Source: Bacillota bacterium (GTDB lineage: Bacteria; Bacillota; Clostridia; Oscillospirales; Ruminococcaceae). Taken from it: a DNA stretch of 9,060 nucleotides. The stretch is taken from assembly GCA_029550985.1 (NCBI GenBank), contig JAKPGH010000141.1, positions 1-9,060 on the forward strand, written 5' to 3'. The number at the start of each line of letters is the position of its first letter. Position 1 is the first letter of the stretch. Made by a program: the position numbers and the translations under genes. This document shows positions 1 through 6,038 of the stretch, piece after piece. A model generated the notes under the pieces. That model searched no databases and had not been told where the DNA came from. It saw nothing but the letters and a program-made list of their open reading frames with translations.

Positions 1-576
1 GTGACCCTTACCTTCCTGTATGTGGATATTTTCGATACTCTGGGAACCCTTTCCGGCGTGGCCACCAAGGCCAAATTGCTGGACGAAAAGGGCGAGCTGC
101 CCGGCATTAAGGGCGCTCTGACCGCCGACGCCGTGGGCACCTGCGCCGGCGCCATTCTGGGAACCTCCACCGTCACCACTTTCGTTGAATCCGCCTCCGG
201 CGTGGAAGAGGGTGGCCGCACCGGTCTGACTGCAATGACCACCGCCATCTGCTTCCTTCTGTCCATCTTCCTGTATCCCATCGTAGGCGCCATCCCCGGC
301 TTCGCTACCACCTGCGCTTTGGTGGTTGTGGGCATTATGATGATGGAGCCCTTGCAGTATTTGGAATTTGCCAATCCCCTCCATTTGATTCCCGCCTCCA
401 TTACCCTCGGCATTATGGTAATGGGTTACTCCATCAGCGCCGGCCTTCAGTGGGGTGTGCTCACCTACCTGCTGGTGAAAATCGCTTCCGGCAAAACCAA
501 AGAAGTCAACAAAGTCATGTGGGTGCTGGGCGTTCTGTTCCTGATTAAGATTATCATTCTGGACCGCTTGGTGTAA
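1..576 (+). CDS. AzgA/NCS2-type purine permease, C-terminal part (5' end outside window)
   Basis: This is the C-terminal 191 residues of a membrane permease; the first base of the window falls inside the gene, so the GTG at position 1 is read as an internal Val codon. It matches the AzgA branch (adenine/guanine/hypoxanthine uptake, as in PbuG/PbuO of Bacillus): a VDIFDTLGTLSGVATKA stretch near the start, then GTSTVTTFVESASGVEEGGRTGL around residues 54-76, which is the family's substrate-site region. Four or so hydrophobic segments follow, ending in a short basic-hydrophobic tail. The missing N-terminal half would be roughly 250 residues. The family imports purine bases with protons across the cytoplasmic membrane. 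The exact purine cannot be told from this part. A strong terminator lies 26 bases after the stop, so this is the end of its transcript. Confidence 0.92.
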   Translation: MTLTFLYVDIFDTLGTLSGVATKAKLLDEKGELPGIKGALTADAVGTCAGAILGTSTVTTFVESASGVEEGGRTGLTAMTTAICFLLSIFLYPIVGAIPGFATTCALVVVGIMMMEPLQYLEFANPLHLIPASITLGIMVMGYSISAGLQWGVLTYLLVKIASGKTKEVNKVMWVLGVLFLIKIIILDRLV

Positions 577-602
577 TTGATACCACAACCAATATGCATT
601 AC

Positions 603-640
603 AATCACCCCTGCCTTGATAAAAGCAGGGGTGATTTTGT
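603..640 (+). terminator. Intrinsic terminator of the purine permease
   Basis: A perfect 12-bp stem (603-614 with 625-636, AATCACCCCTGC and its complement) encloses a 10-base loop and runs into TTTTGTTTTG. It sits 26 bases after the permease stop codon, as expected for a Rho-independent terminator on the plus strand. Confidence 0.9.
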
Positions 641-745
641 TTTGCTGTGATGCCATGGGGACTGAAAAGAGCAACATCCTTTTGCCGCAAGCCTGACGAC
701 TGCGGAAGTCCATAACGTGTATCGCCAATGCAAGGCTTTCCCCCA

Positions 746-776
746 TGAAAAATCCCCCCGGTCCTGCCGGAGGGAA
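746..776 (-). terminator. Intrinsic terminator of the kinase-DUF92 fusion gene
   Basis: Read on the minus strand, TCCCTCCGG pairs with CCGGGGGGA (one G-T pair) around a CAGGA loop, followed directly by TTTTT (complement of 748-752). It lies about 20 bases past the stop of the minus-strand gene ending at 795. Confidence 0.8.
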
Positions 777-794
777 TGATATCGCTTGATTGCA

Positions 795-2231
795 TTACAG
801 GGAAAAGCCGGTAAAGGCGGTGGCAAGGGCGCCGCAGAGCAGGATGCTTAGGAAATTTATCACATCGTTGTTCATCCAGGAAATGCCCGCCGCCAGGGGA
901 AGGGGCACGCCTTCCTCCCAGGGCCGCTCGGTCAGCCCGCCGCAGGGCAACCGGTACTTGGCCTGAAACACAGCCCCCATCAAGGAATCCAGCACCGAGC
1001 CCGCCATGCCGCAAAGCCAGACCACAAGGGCCCCCTCCCAGCCAAAGGGAAAGAGGGCCGCTGCCGCAATCACCAGGGAACCCGCCGCCGCGGCCAGAAA
1101 GCCCAGAGGGGTGACGCCGCCGGAAATCCCCTTGGGGACCGGCTTTCCGGTTAAGAGGGAAACCGGCGTCCGGGTGGAAAGCATTCCAATTTCGGAGGAA
1201 AAGGTGTCGGCGGTAGCCACCGAAAAGGACGCCAACGCGGCCAGCAGAAAAAATTGGTTTCCGGTAAAGTGGTGGACCGCCACAAAGAGCAGGGCGGGCA
1301 GTCCGTTTGCCATTACCTGCGCCGGGCTGCGAGGCCCCTGCCGCTCATGAATCGATGACGGAACCCTCTTTTGCTCCCTGCCAATTTTGCTGACCAAACT
1401 GCCACAGACAAAAAACAGCAGCAGGGCCCCAAAAATAAGGGTTCCGCCCCAGGCGTACAGGAAGATGCCCAGCAGGGTGGCGCAATGCACGCCCGAAAGA
1501 GTGAGGGCTTCCAGATAAAAAGCCGGCAGCAAAACCCCCAGGGCAATGGCCAGCCCGTCCAAATAGGGGTGGGCGGCGGGGAACGTCACAATGAAGTAAG
1601 CGGCAAGAGAAACGCTGAGGGGCAAAGTCAGGTTGTCGATACCGCGGGAGGAATAAAGCTCCACCGCCGCCGCCACCGCCGCGCAGCAAAGAGCGGCCCG
1701 CAGGGCGACAGACGGGGCGTAGACAAGGCACAGCGTCCCCACCGCCAGGGCGGTGAGAAGGGCAACCGTCAGGGTGCCTTCCAGGCTCTTGTGGGCAAGA
1801 GGGGTGGGAAACCGGTGCCGGTTTTTTCCCAGGCCCGTCAAGGCGGCAAAGCCGTCCCCGTAGCCCATGGACAAAATGCCGCAGGCGGCAATCCAGGGGG
1901 TTTCCAGCCGCCAGCCGGCCCAACAGAGCGCCAACAGGGAGACCGCATACCACACGGTGCCGGGGGTGTTGTTTTCCGTCCGCTCGATGGCGGAAAAGAT
2001 CCCCCTGCGGTAGGAGATGTAGTTGAGGACGACAAAGCCGGCGGGAGCCACGCAAACCGCCCAGGTTTCGGTAAAGAGGACAAGGGCCAGCAAAATCCAG
2101 TTGGAAAGCAGGATGTGCACCAGCTTTCGGGTGGCTTCCTCTCCCCAGCCGCGCTTTTTCAGCAGGGCGACTCCCCACAACACCACAAACACGCAGGCAA
2201 AGGAAATCACAATGGCAAGCAGTTGATTCAT
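795..2231 (-). CDS. Phytol/dolichol-kinase-like domain fused to DUF92 (VTE6/TMEM19-like) membrane protein
   Basis: A 478-residue, very hydrophobic protein with two recognisable halves. Residues 1 to about 230 carry the CTP-dependent polyprenol kinase signature (SEC59/VTE5 family): RKLVHI at 35-40, GYGDGFAALTG at 123-133, HKSLEGTL at 147-154 and DNLTLPL at 199-205. Residues about 235-478 carry DUF92 motifs: R301 and QVMANG 305-310, TADTFSSEIG 340-349, GISGGVTPLG 368-377, GSVLDSLMGA 411-420 and NNDVIN 454-459. In plants and cyanobacteria the separate homologues VTE5 and VTE6 phosphorylate phytol, then phytyl phosphate. I infer the fusion makes an isoprenyl diphosphate from an isoprenoid alcohol in the membrane; the substrate is unknown. 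The open frame extends 33 codons upstream, but the ATG at 2231 is chosen because GGGGGA precedes it by 5 bases and the first membrane helix follows at once. It appears to be a single-gene transcript with its own promoter and terminator. Confidence 0.88.
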   Translation of the reverse strand: MNQLLAIVISFACVFVVLWGVALLKKRGWGEEATRKLVHILLSNWILLALVLFTETWAVCVAPAGFVVLNYISYRRGIFSAIERTENNTPGTVWYAVSLLALCWAGWRLETPWIAACGILSMGYGDGFAALTGLGKNRHRFPTPLAHKSLEGTLTVALLTALAVGTLCLVYAPSVALRAALCCAAVAAAVELYSSRGIDNLTLPLSVSLAAYFIVTFPAAHPYLDGLAIALGVLLPAFYLEALTLSGVHCATLLGIFLYAWGGTLIFGALLLFFVCGSLVSKIGREQKRVPSSIHERQGPRSPAQVMANGLPALLFVAVHHFTGNQFFLLAALASFSVATADTFSSEIGMLSTRTPVSLLTGKPVPKGISGGVTPLGFLAAAAGSLVIAAAALFPFGWEGALVVWLCGMAGSVLDSLMGAVFQAKYRLPCGGLTERPWEEGVPLPLAAGISWMNNDVINFLSILLCGALATAFTGFSL

Positions 2232-2345
2232 AAGGTCCCCCTTCGGCCTCTCGGAGTAATCGGACAAACTATGCCCCGCTTGGGCTGGGCAGCGGCTGAT
2301 ACATACAATTGCTTGCAGCCATTTTACCAAGACATATGCTATTTT

Positions 2346-2374
2346 ATGTTAACACCATCTGAATCTTTTTGCAA
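2346..2374 (-). promoter_or_regulatory. Putative sigma-A promoter of the kinase-DUF92 fusion gene
   Basis: On the minus strand a TTGCAA -35 box (2369-2374) is separated by 17 bases from a TAACAT -10 box (2346-2351). The start codon lies about 115 bases downstream, which leaves a longish 5' leader. Both boxes are four-of-six matches, so this is a plausible rather than certain promoter. Confidence 0.4.
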
Positions 2375-2565
2375 CTCGCCAATCCAAACACGGGTGGATG
2401 GGATGGTTAGGGCGAAACCTCGACAACATCCATGATTCCCCGGCGTGATGAGAGCATTCCCCTGAGGTTCTCCAAATCAAAAGCAAAGGCAGCCGCCTTT
2501 TGGGGGCGCCGCCTTTGTTGTGGTACATAATTCTTTTCTGCTTTCCGTACCGGAGGGAATAGAGC

Positions 2566-2600
2566 AAAAAAAGGGTGTGGGTTCGATCCCACACTCTTTT
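2566..2600 (-). terminator. Intrinsic terminator of the MinD-like/MGS-like operon
   Basis: A 13-bp stem with one mismatch pairs 2569-2581 with 2588-2600 around a TTCGAT loop. On the minus strand it is followed by seven T residues (complement of 2566-2572). It begins 14 bases after the stop of the MGS-like gene. A TTTT run on the other side could let it act on plus-strand transcripts too. Confidence 0.85.
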
Positions 2601-2614
2601 GATGCGCTTTACCG

Positions 2615-3019
2615 TTATCGGGAAGGCCTTACAATGTCTCTCCAATCCAGGTCGCCCCGCTCCAGAGCGTGAATCAGGGCTTCTGCCGTGGCAATGTTGG
2701 TGGCCACCGGAATGTTGTGCACGTCGCAGAGGCGCAGCAGGTTGTATTCGTTAGGCTCGTTGGCCTTGGCGGAAATGGGATCCCGGAAGAAGAGGAGCAG
2801 GTCCACTTCGTTGCAGGAGATGCGGGACAAAATTTGCTGAGCCCCGCCCTGAGAGCCTGCCAAAAACCGTTCGATTTCCAGCCCGGTGGCCTCGCTGACC
2901 AGTTTTCCGGTGGTGCCGGTGGCGCACAGATGATGACGACTTAAAATGCCGCAATAGGCAATACAAAACTGAACCATCAATTCTTTTTTGCTATCGTGAG
3001 CGATCAGTGCAATGGTCAA
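2615..3019 (-). CDS. mgsA: Methylglyoxal-synthase-like protein with substituted active-site residues
   Basis: A 134-residue protein of normal MgsA length that aligns end to end with the family. Methylglyoxal synthase turns dihydroxyacetone phosphate into methylglyoxal and phosphate in the cytosol. Conserved features are AHDSKK (H8, D9, K12), the phosphate-binding ATGTTG at 33-38, FFRDP at 77-81, LLRLCDVHNIPVATN at 94-108 and TAEALI. Odd: the usual GGDQQ is GGAQQ (A60 at E. coli Asp71), and the PHDPD segment is ANEPN (N87 at His98, N90 at Asp101). Asp71 and Asp101 are catalytic in the E. coli enzyme, so activity may be lost or altered; the symbol marks homology, not proven function. The start is TTG at 3019, backed by GAGG eight bases upstream and by matching the family's N terminus. 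It lies 43 bases after the MinD-like gene, presumably in the same transcript, as in clostridial min-rodA-mgsA clusters. Confidence 0.85.
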   Translation of the reverse strand: MTIALIAHDSKKELMVQFCIAYCGILSRHHLCATGTTGKLVSEATGLEIERFLAGSQGGAQQILSRISCNEVDLLLFFRDPISAKANEPNEYNLLRLCDVHNIPVATNIATAEALIHALERGDLDWRDIVRPSR

Positions 3020-3062
3020 GGGTGATACCTCATTTCCTTCAAGATATAAAGTGCTGTATATG

Positions 3063-3773
3063 TCAACGAACCAGAAGCGGCATCCGGCGGCCCATCAGCC
3101 TTGCCGCTATATGTTCAAATACTTTTAACGTCAGGGAATAATCGTCCAAAGGCATGCCGCTGTTGGCGCTGTATCGCAGTTTGGGGCTTTGGGGAATCAC
3201 CCCCAGCAGTTGGGCGCCTATCATGTCGATGATGCCGTCGAAATCCTCGGCGCCTTCGATAGGCGGCACTCTGGGAGGCACGTCGTTGATAATCAGGCGG
3301 ATTTCCTTGGCCCCCTTGCCGTAAAGCCGGCGGGAAAGGTCCGCGCAGGCCCGCACGCTCAGAGAATCGGGGGTGGTCACCATCAAAAAAAGTCCTAGGG
3401 CTTTGACGGGAAGGGTTTGGAAACGGGCGCCGTCCACCAGAATATAGTCGTATTCCTTTTCCAGTTTGCGCAGCAAGTCGGCGATTTCTTCGCTGTTTAG
3501 GGGAATCTCGGCCCCGGGCGGCATTAAAAACAGCCCCGGGGTGCGGTCCACAGGGGATATGGCTTCTTCGATTTCACAAACCCCGGACAGGACGTCCCCC
3601 ACGCCGAAAGCCGTGGTGGTGACCCCCAAAATCAGGTCCAGGGAGCGGGAATCCTCCCCCAGTTCCACCAGCAGGGTTTTTTGTCCGGCCCTGGCCAACG
3701 CTTCCGCAACATATGTGGCTACGCAGGACTTTCCGGTTCCTCCTTTACCCGAACACATCGCAATTGACTTCAC
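3063..3773 (-). CDS. MinD/ParA-family ATPase (MinD-like, divergent)
   Basis: A 236-residue P-loop ATPase, somewhat shorter than the usual MinD of about 265-270 residues. It has the deviant Walker A GKGGTGKS at 9-16 with the signature lysine K10, a switch-like RSLDLILG at 43-50, Walker B YILVDG at 110-115, VTTPDSLSVR at 132-141, and GVIPQSPKLRYSANSGMPL at 191-209, all as in MinD. The C-terminal 16 residues are basic and hydrophobic and could act as a membrane-targeting helix. MinD normally recruits MinC to membranes to place the division septum. Here the switch-I segment reads ELGEDSR where E. coli MinD has DFDIGLR, so Asp40 is replaced by Gly, and no minC or minE is adjacent. I therefore give no gene symbol. 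The GTG start at 3773 is preceded by AGGAAGG about 12 bases away. First gene of a likely two-gene operon with the MGS-like gene. Confidence 0.82.
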   Translation of the reverse strand: MKSIAMCSGKGGTGKSCVATYVAEALARAGQKTLLVELGEDSRSLDLILGVTTTAFGVGDVLSGVCEIEEAISPVDRTPGLFLMPPGAEIPLNSEEIADLLRKLEKEYDYILVDGARFQTLPVKALGLFLMVTTPDSLSVRACADLSRRLYGKGAKEIRLIINDVPPRVPPIEGAEDFDGIIDMIGAQLLGVIPQSPKLRYSANSGMPLDDYSLTLKVFEHIAARLMGRRMPLLVR

Positions 3774-3850
3774 CGGTTCAATGGTCCTTCCTTTCCTGTG
3801 TTCCCGTCGGGCTGCGGCTTTTCAAGGCACCAATACCCCATCATTTTACC

Positions 3851-3877
3851 ATAATAGTTTATCACAAAATCTTGCAA
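3851..3877 (-). promoter_or_regulatory. Weak candidate promoter of the MinD-like operon
   Basis: On the minus strand TTGCAA (3872-3877) precedes TATTAT (3851-3856) by 15 bases, short of the ideal 17. The surrounding 3840-3960 region is very AT-rich and is the only good place for this operon's promoter. An alternative -10 box, TAAACT, overlaps it. Confidence 0.3.
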
Positions 3878-4018
3878 TTGAACAGACCCTGTTTAATTTT
3901 CTATAAAATTGGGAATTTCCTAGGATTAATGTAGGTAATATGAACAAGAATTAGATAAAATTATCAAAAGGAAGCGTCGTTGGCCGGTTTTGAGGGGTTT
4001 TCAGATTCTTCCTCCATA

Positions 4019-4025
4019 CATATTA
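4019..4025 (+). promoter_or_regulatory. Possible sigma-G/F-type -10 element of the spoVA operon
   Basis: CATATTA fits the CATWNTA -10 pattern of sigma-F/sigma-G promoters, and spoVA operons in Bacillus are sigma-G dependent. It lies 57 bases before the spoVAC start codon. No clear GMATR -35 box is seen 17-18 bases upstream, so only half of the promoter is supported. Confidence 0.28.
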
Positions 4026-4082
4026 AGGCAAATCCAGTGGAAAAATGAACATGTACCTTTACTGTAAGGAGGCTTGTTCCGA

Positions 4083-4529
4083 ATGGAAACCGTAACCAAT
4101 CGAGCCTACGCCGAGATGGTGAAGAAGGCCTCTCCACCATCCAACAGCGCTCGAAACATCCCCTTGGCTTTTTTGATTGGAGGCGCCATCTGCACTCTGG
4201 GCCACGCCTTTATCAAACTCTACACCAGCAGGGGTGTTCCCGAAGAAACGGCCTTCCCCGCCGCATCGGTGACGCTGGTGTTTTTGTCGGCTTTGTTTAC
4301 CGGCCTCAACATCTACGACAAACTGGCCAAGTATGGCGGCGCCGGCACCTTGGTGCCCATTACGGGATTTGCCAACGCCATCACCGCGCCCGCCCTGGAA
4401 TTTAAAACCGAGGGCTATGTCATGGGTCTGGGGGCCAAGATGTTTATCATTGCGGGCCCCGTTATTGTTTACGGAATCTCCGCGGGGGTAGCTTACGGCA
4501 TCATCATCTACCTCTTCCGACTGTATTAG
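4083..4529 (+). CDS. spoVAC: Stage V sporulation protein AC
   Basis: A 148-residue integral membrane protein, the usual SpoVAC length (about 150). It has a short polar N terminus, then hydrophobic segments at about 26-47, 58-78 and 116-145, with the conserved GGAICTLGH near residue 34 and TLVPITGFANAITAPALEFKTEG in the middle. SpoVAC is part of the forespore inner-membrane SpoVA channel that takes up Ca-dipicolinic acid during sporulation and releases it in germination; the Bacillus protein has been described as mechanosensitive. The ATG at 4083 is chosen because AAGGAGG (4066-4072) lies 10 bases upstream; the in-frame TTG at 4074 would sit one base from that site. It is the first gene of a three-gene operon. 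Confidence 0.95.
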   Translation: METVTNRAYAEMVKKASPPSNSARNIPLAFLIGGAICTLGHAFIKLYTSRGVPEETAFPAASVTLVFLSALFTGLNIYDKLAKYGGAGTLVPITGFANAITAPALEFKTEGYVMGLGAKMFIIAGPVIVYGISAGVAYGIIIYLFRLY

Positions 4530-4541
4530 GAGGGGATGACC

Positions 4542-5582
4542 ATGGCTACCAACATAGGCCAATATACCCTAAGGCTGGACCAAAGCCCCAGCATCATCGG
4601 CAGCGCCGCCATTGGAGGCAAGAAGGAAGCGGAAGGTCCCATCGGCCGGATGTTTGACATTGTCAACAACGACGCCTTGTTCGGGCAGAAAACCTGGGAG
4701 CTTGCCGAAAGCGAAATGCAGCATCAGGCGGCCCAAAAAGTGTTAGACAAGTGCAACCTTGCCCCCGGGGATATTCAGTACCTGTTTGCGGGGGACCTGC
4801 TCAACCAGTTAGTGGCCAGCCACTACGGCCTGCGGGAGCTGGGCATTCCCTTTTTCGGGCTGTACGGCGCCTGCTCCACCATGGCGGAAAGTTTGATTTT
4901 GTCCTCCATGCTGGTGGAAGGTGGCCTTGCCAAAAAGGTAATGGCCATCACCTCTTCCCATTTCTGCTCGGCGGAGCGGCAGTTCCGCTTTCCGCTGGAA
5001 TACGGCGGGCAGCGGACCCCCACCTCCCAGTGGACCGCCACCGCCGCGGGCGCCTGCATCGTGGCGGAATGCAGCCAGCCTCCCTACGTCAGGGCGGTGA
5101 CGGTGGGCTGCATTGAGGACAAGGACGTCAAGGACTTGAACAACATGGGCGCCGCCATGGCGCCGGCGGCCTGCACCACCATCAAGCGGTATTTTCAGGA
5201 CACCCTCACCGGTCCCGACAATTACGACTTAATCCTCACCGGCGACCTGGGACAGGTGGGCTCCGACCTTTTAATTCAACTGCTGCAACGGGAGGGCTAC
5301 GACATCAAAAAGAAGCACGCCGACTGCGGGCTTATTCTGTACGACCAAAGAACCCAGGACGTTCATGCGGGAGGCTCCGGCTGCGGATGCGCGGCGGCCG
5401 TCCTCTGCTCCTATATTATCCCCGCCATCAAGGAGGGGAAAATTAAGGACATGCTGTTTATCGCCACAGGCGCTTTGATGTCTCCCGTCAGCGTGCAGCA
5501 GGGGCAGAGCATTCCCTGCATTGCCCATCTGCTCCACCTTTCTTCCACTCCAAACCCCAAACCGCAGGGAGGGAACCTGTAA
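4542..5582 (+). CDS. spoVAD: Stage V sporulation protein AD (dipicolinic-acid-binding, thiolase fold)
   Basis: A 346-residue protein close in length to B. subtilis SpoVAD (338). It has a thiolase/ketoacyl-synthase-like fold: DIVNNDALFGQKTWE at 39-53, FAGDLLNQ at 82-89, FGLYGACSTMAESL at 105-118 with Cys111 at the thiolase cysteine position, SSHFCSAERQFRFP at 138-151, HAGGSGCGC at 275-283 and TGALMSP at 309-315. SpoVAD binds dipicolinic acid and works with SpoVAC and SpoVAE at the forespore inner membrane; it is not known to be a thiolase. The ATG at 4542 is preferred over 4536, because the AGGAGGGG at 4528-4535 directly abuts the latter but is six bases from the former. Twelve bases separate it from spoVAC, and its stop overlaps the next start. 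Confidence 0.96.
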   Translation: MATNIGQYTLRLDQSPSIIGSAAIGGKKEAEGPIGRMFDIVNNDALFGQKTWELAESEMQHQAAQKVLDKCNLAPGDIQYLFAGDLLNQLVASHYGLRELGIPFFGLYGACSTMAESLILSSMLVEGGLAKKVMAITSSHFCSAERQFRFPLEYGGQRTPTSQWTATAAGACIVAECSQPPYVRAVTVGCIEDKDVKDLNNMGAAMAPAACTTIKRYFQDTLTGPDNYDLILTGDLGQVGSDLLIQLLQREGYDIKKKHADCGLILYDQRTQDVHAGGSGCGCAAAVLCSYIIPAIKEGKIKDMLFIATGALMSPVSVQQGQSIPCIAHLLHLSSTPNPKPQGGNL

Positions 5583-5953
5583 TGGAACTGTTTTGGGAAT
5601 ATGCCAAGGCCTTTTTGGTGGGCGGCGTCATCTGCGCCATCGGCCAGGTTCTCATCGACTACACTAAGCTGACCCCCGCCCGTATTCTGGTCATTTACGT
5701 GGTGACGGGCGTTATTCTGGGAGGCTTGGGCCTTTACCAGCCCCTGGTGGACTGGGCCGGCGGAGGAGCCAGCATTCCCCTCACCGGCTGGGGCAACACC
5801 ATCGCCAAAGGCACCCGGGAGGCGGTGGCGGAAAAAGGCATTTTTGGCGCCCTTTCCGGAGGACTGACCGGCTCGGCGGCCGGGGTGGCAGCCGCCATCT
5901 TCTTCGGCTTCCTCATCGCCGTGGCCTTTAAACCGAAAAACAAAGAGGATTAA
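5582..5953 (+). CDS. spoVAE: Stage V sporulation protein AE (SpoVAEb)
   Basis: A 123-residue membrane protein matching the SpoVAEb type: FLVGGVICAIGQVLIDYTKLTPARILV near the start, GLYQPLVDWAGGGASIPLTGWGN at 50-72, a KGTREAVAEKGIFGALSGGLTG segment at 76-97, and a last membrane helix before a lysine-rich tail. It is structurally akin to SpoVAC and belongs to the same dipicolinic acid channel. The start overlaps the spoVAD stop by one base (TAATG), with GGGAGGG eight bases upstream, which points to translational coupling. No spoVAA, spoVAB, spoVAEa or spoVAF gene is present beside it, so this is the compact AC-AD-AE operon common in Clostridia. Confidence 0.94.
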   Translation: MELFWEYAKAFLVGGVICAIGQVLIDYTKLTPARILVIYVVTGVILGGLGLYQPLVDWAGGGASIPLTGWGNTIAKGTREAVAEKGIFGALSGGLTGSAAGVAAAIFFGFLIAVAFKPKNKED

Positions 5954-5984
5954 TACCATCCGTAGAATAGGATGGCGGATTTAT

Positions 5985-6029
5985 AAAAAGAGCAAAGCCC
6001 GGCCCTTTTCCACTGGGTCGGGCTTTGCT
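5985..6029. terminator. Shared terminator between spoVA operon and DUF975 gene
   Basis: A 15-bp stem (5991-6005 with 6015-6029, one G-T pair) surrounds a 9-base loop. On the minus strand it is followed by CTTTTTATAA (complement of 5985-5990), ideal for ending the DUF975 gene, which stops only ten bases away. The plus-strand side lacks a good T run, so its use by spoVA transcripts is less sure. A weaker CCATCC/GGATGG hairpin (5956-5961 with 5970-5975) directly follows the spoVAE stop. Confidence 0.82.
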
Positions 6030-6038
6030 GTTGAATAA

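Larger units (their letters stand above)
2232..2614. other. Intergenic region between fusion gene and MGS-like gene
   Basis: This 383-base stretch holds no convincing gene; open frames crossing it encode low-complexity, unrecognisable peptides. From right to left it contains the terminator of the MGS-like gene (2566-2600), an imperfect GC-rich hairpin (2485-2516), a 54-base segment closed by AACCTC/GAGGTT (2416-2469) with the heptamer ATTCCCC repeated inside, and the putative promoter of the fusion gene (2346-2374). The leader of about 100 bases upstream of 2231 shows no riboswitch I recognise. Confidence 0.6.
3774..4082. other. Divergent intergenic region between MinD-like operon and spoVA operon
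   Basis: A 309-base AT-rich spacer with no convincing gene. It must hold the promoters for both flanking operons: the weak minus-strand candidate at 3851-3877 and a possible sporulation-type -10 box at 4019-4025. A small hairpin, AATTTT-ctat-AAAATT at 3895-3910, is present but has no obvious role. The AAGGAGG ribosome site of spoVAC is at 4066-4072. Confidence 0.6.

Noticed and set aside
1006..1350. Open frames on the plus strand inside the kinase-DUF92 gene (also 1371-2435)
   Set aside because: They are antisense shadows rich in Gly, Arg, Gln and Pro with no recognisable motif or ribosome site, opposite a clearly conserved gene.
2411..2455. GAAA and TGATGAGAGC resembling hammerhead ribozyme core pieces
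   Set aside because: The core would need CTGATGA; here it reads GTGATGA, and no stem III hairpin with a NUH cleavage site lies between the two pieces in any permutation.
2576..2594. T-arm-like GGGTTCGATCCC suggesting a tRNA 3' end
   Set aside because: The helix is a 7-bp stem with a 6-base TTCGAT loop; with the 7-base loop required for a T arm the third stem pair fails. No acceptor, D or anticodon arm lies upstream. It fits a terminator better.
2349..2645. 98-codon minus-strand open frame in the intergenic region
   Set aside because: It overlaps the end of the MGS-like gene and runs through its terminator and the next promoter, with no family resemblance.
3022..3066. Perfect TTGACA on the minus strand at the MinD-like stop codon, as a promoter for the MGS-like gene
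   Set aside because: No -10 box is found 16-18 bases downstream; the TATATC that follows is only 12 bases away.
4751..5116. Alternative-frame open frame within spoVAD
   Set aside because: It is a shifted reading of a well-conserved SpoVAD segment and has no ribosome site.
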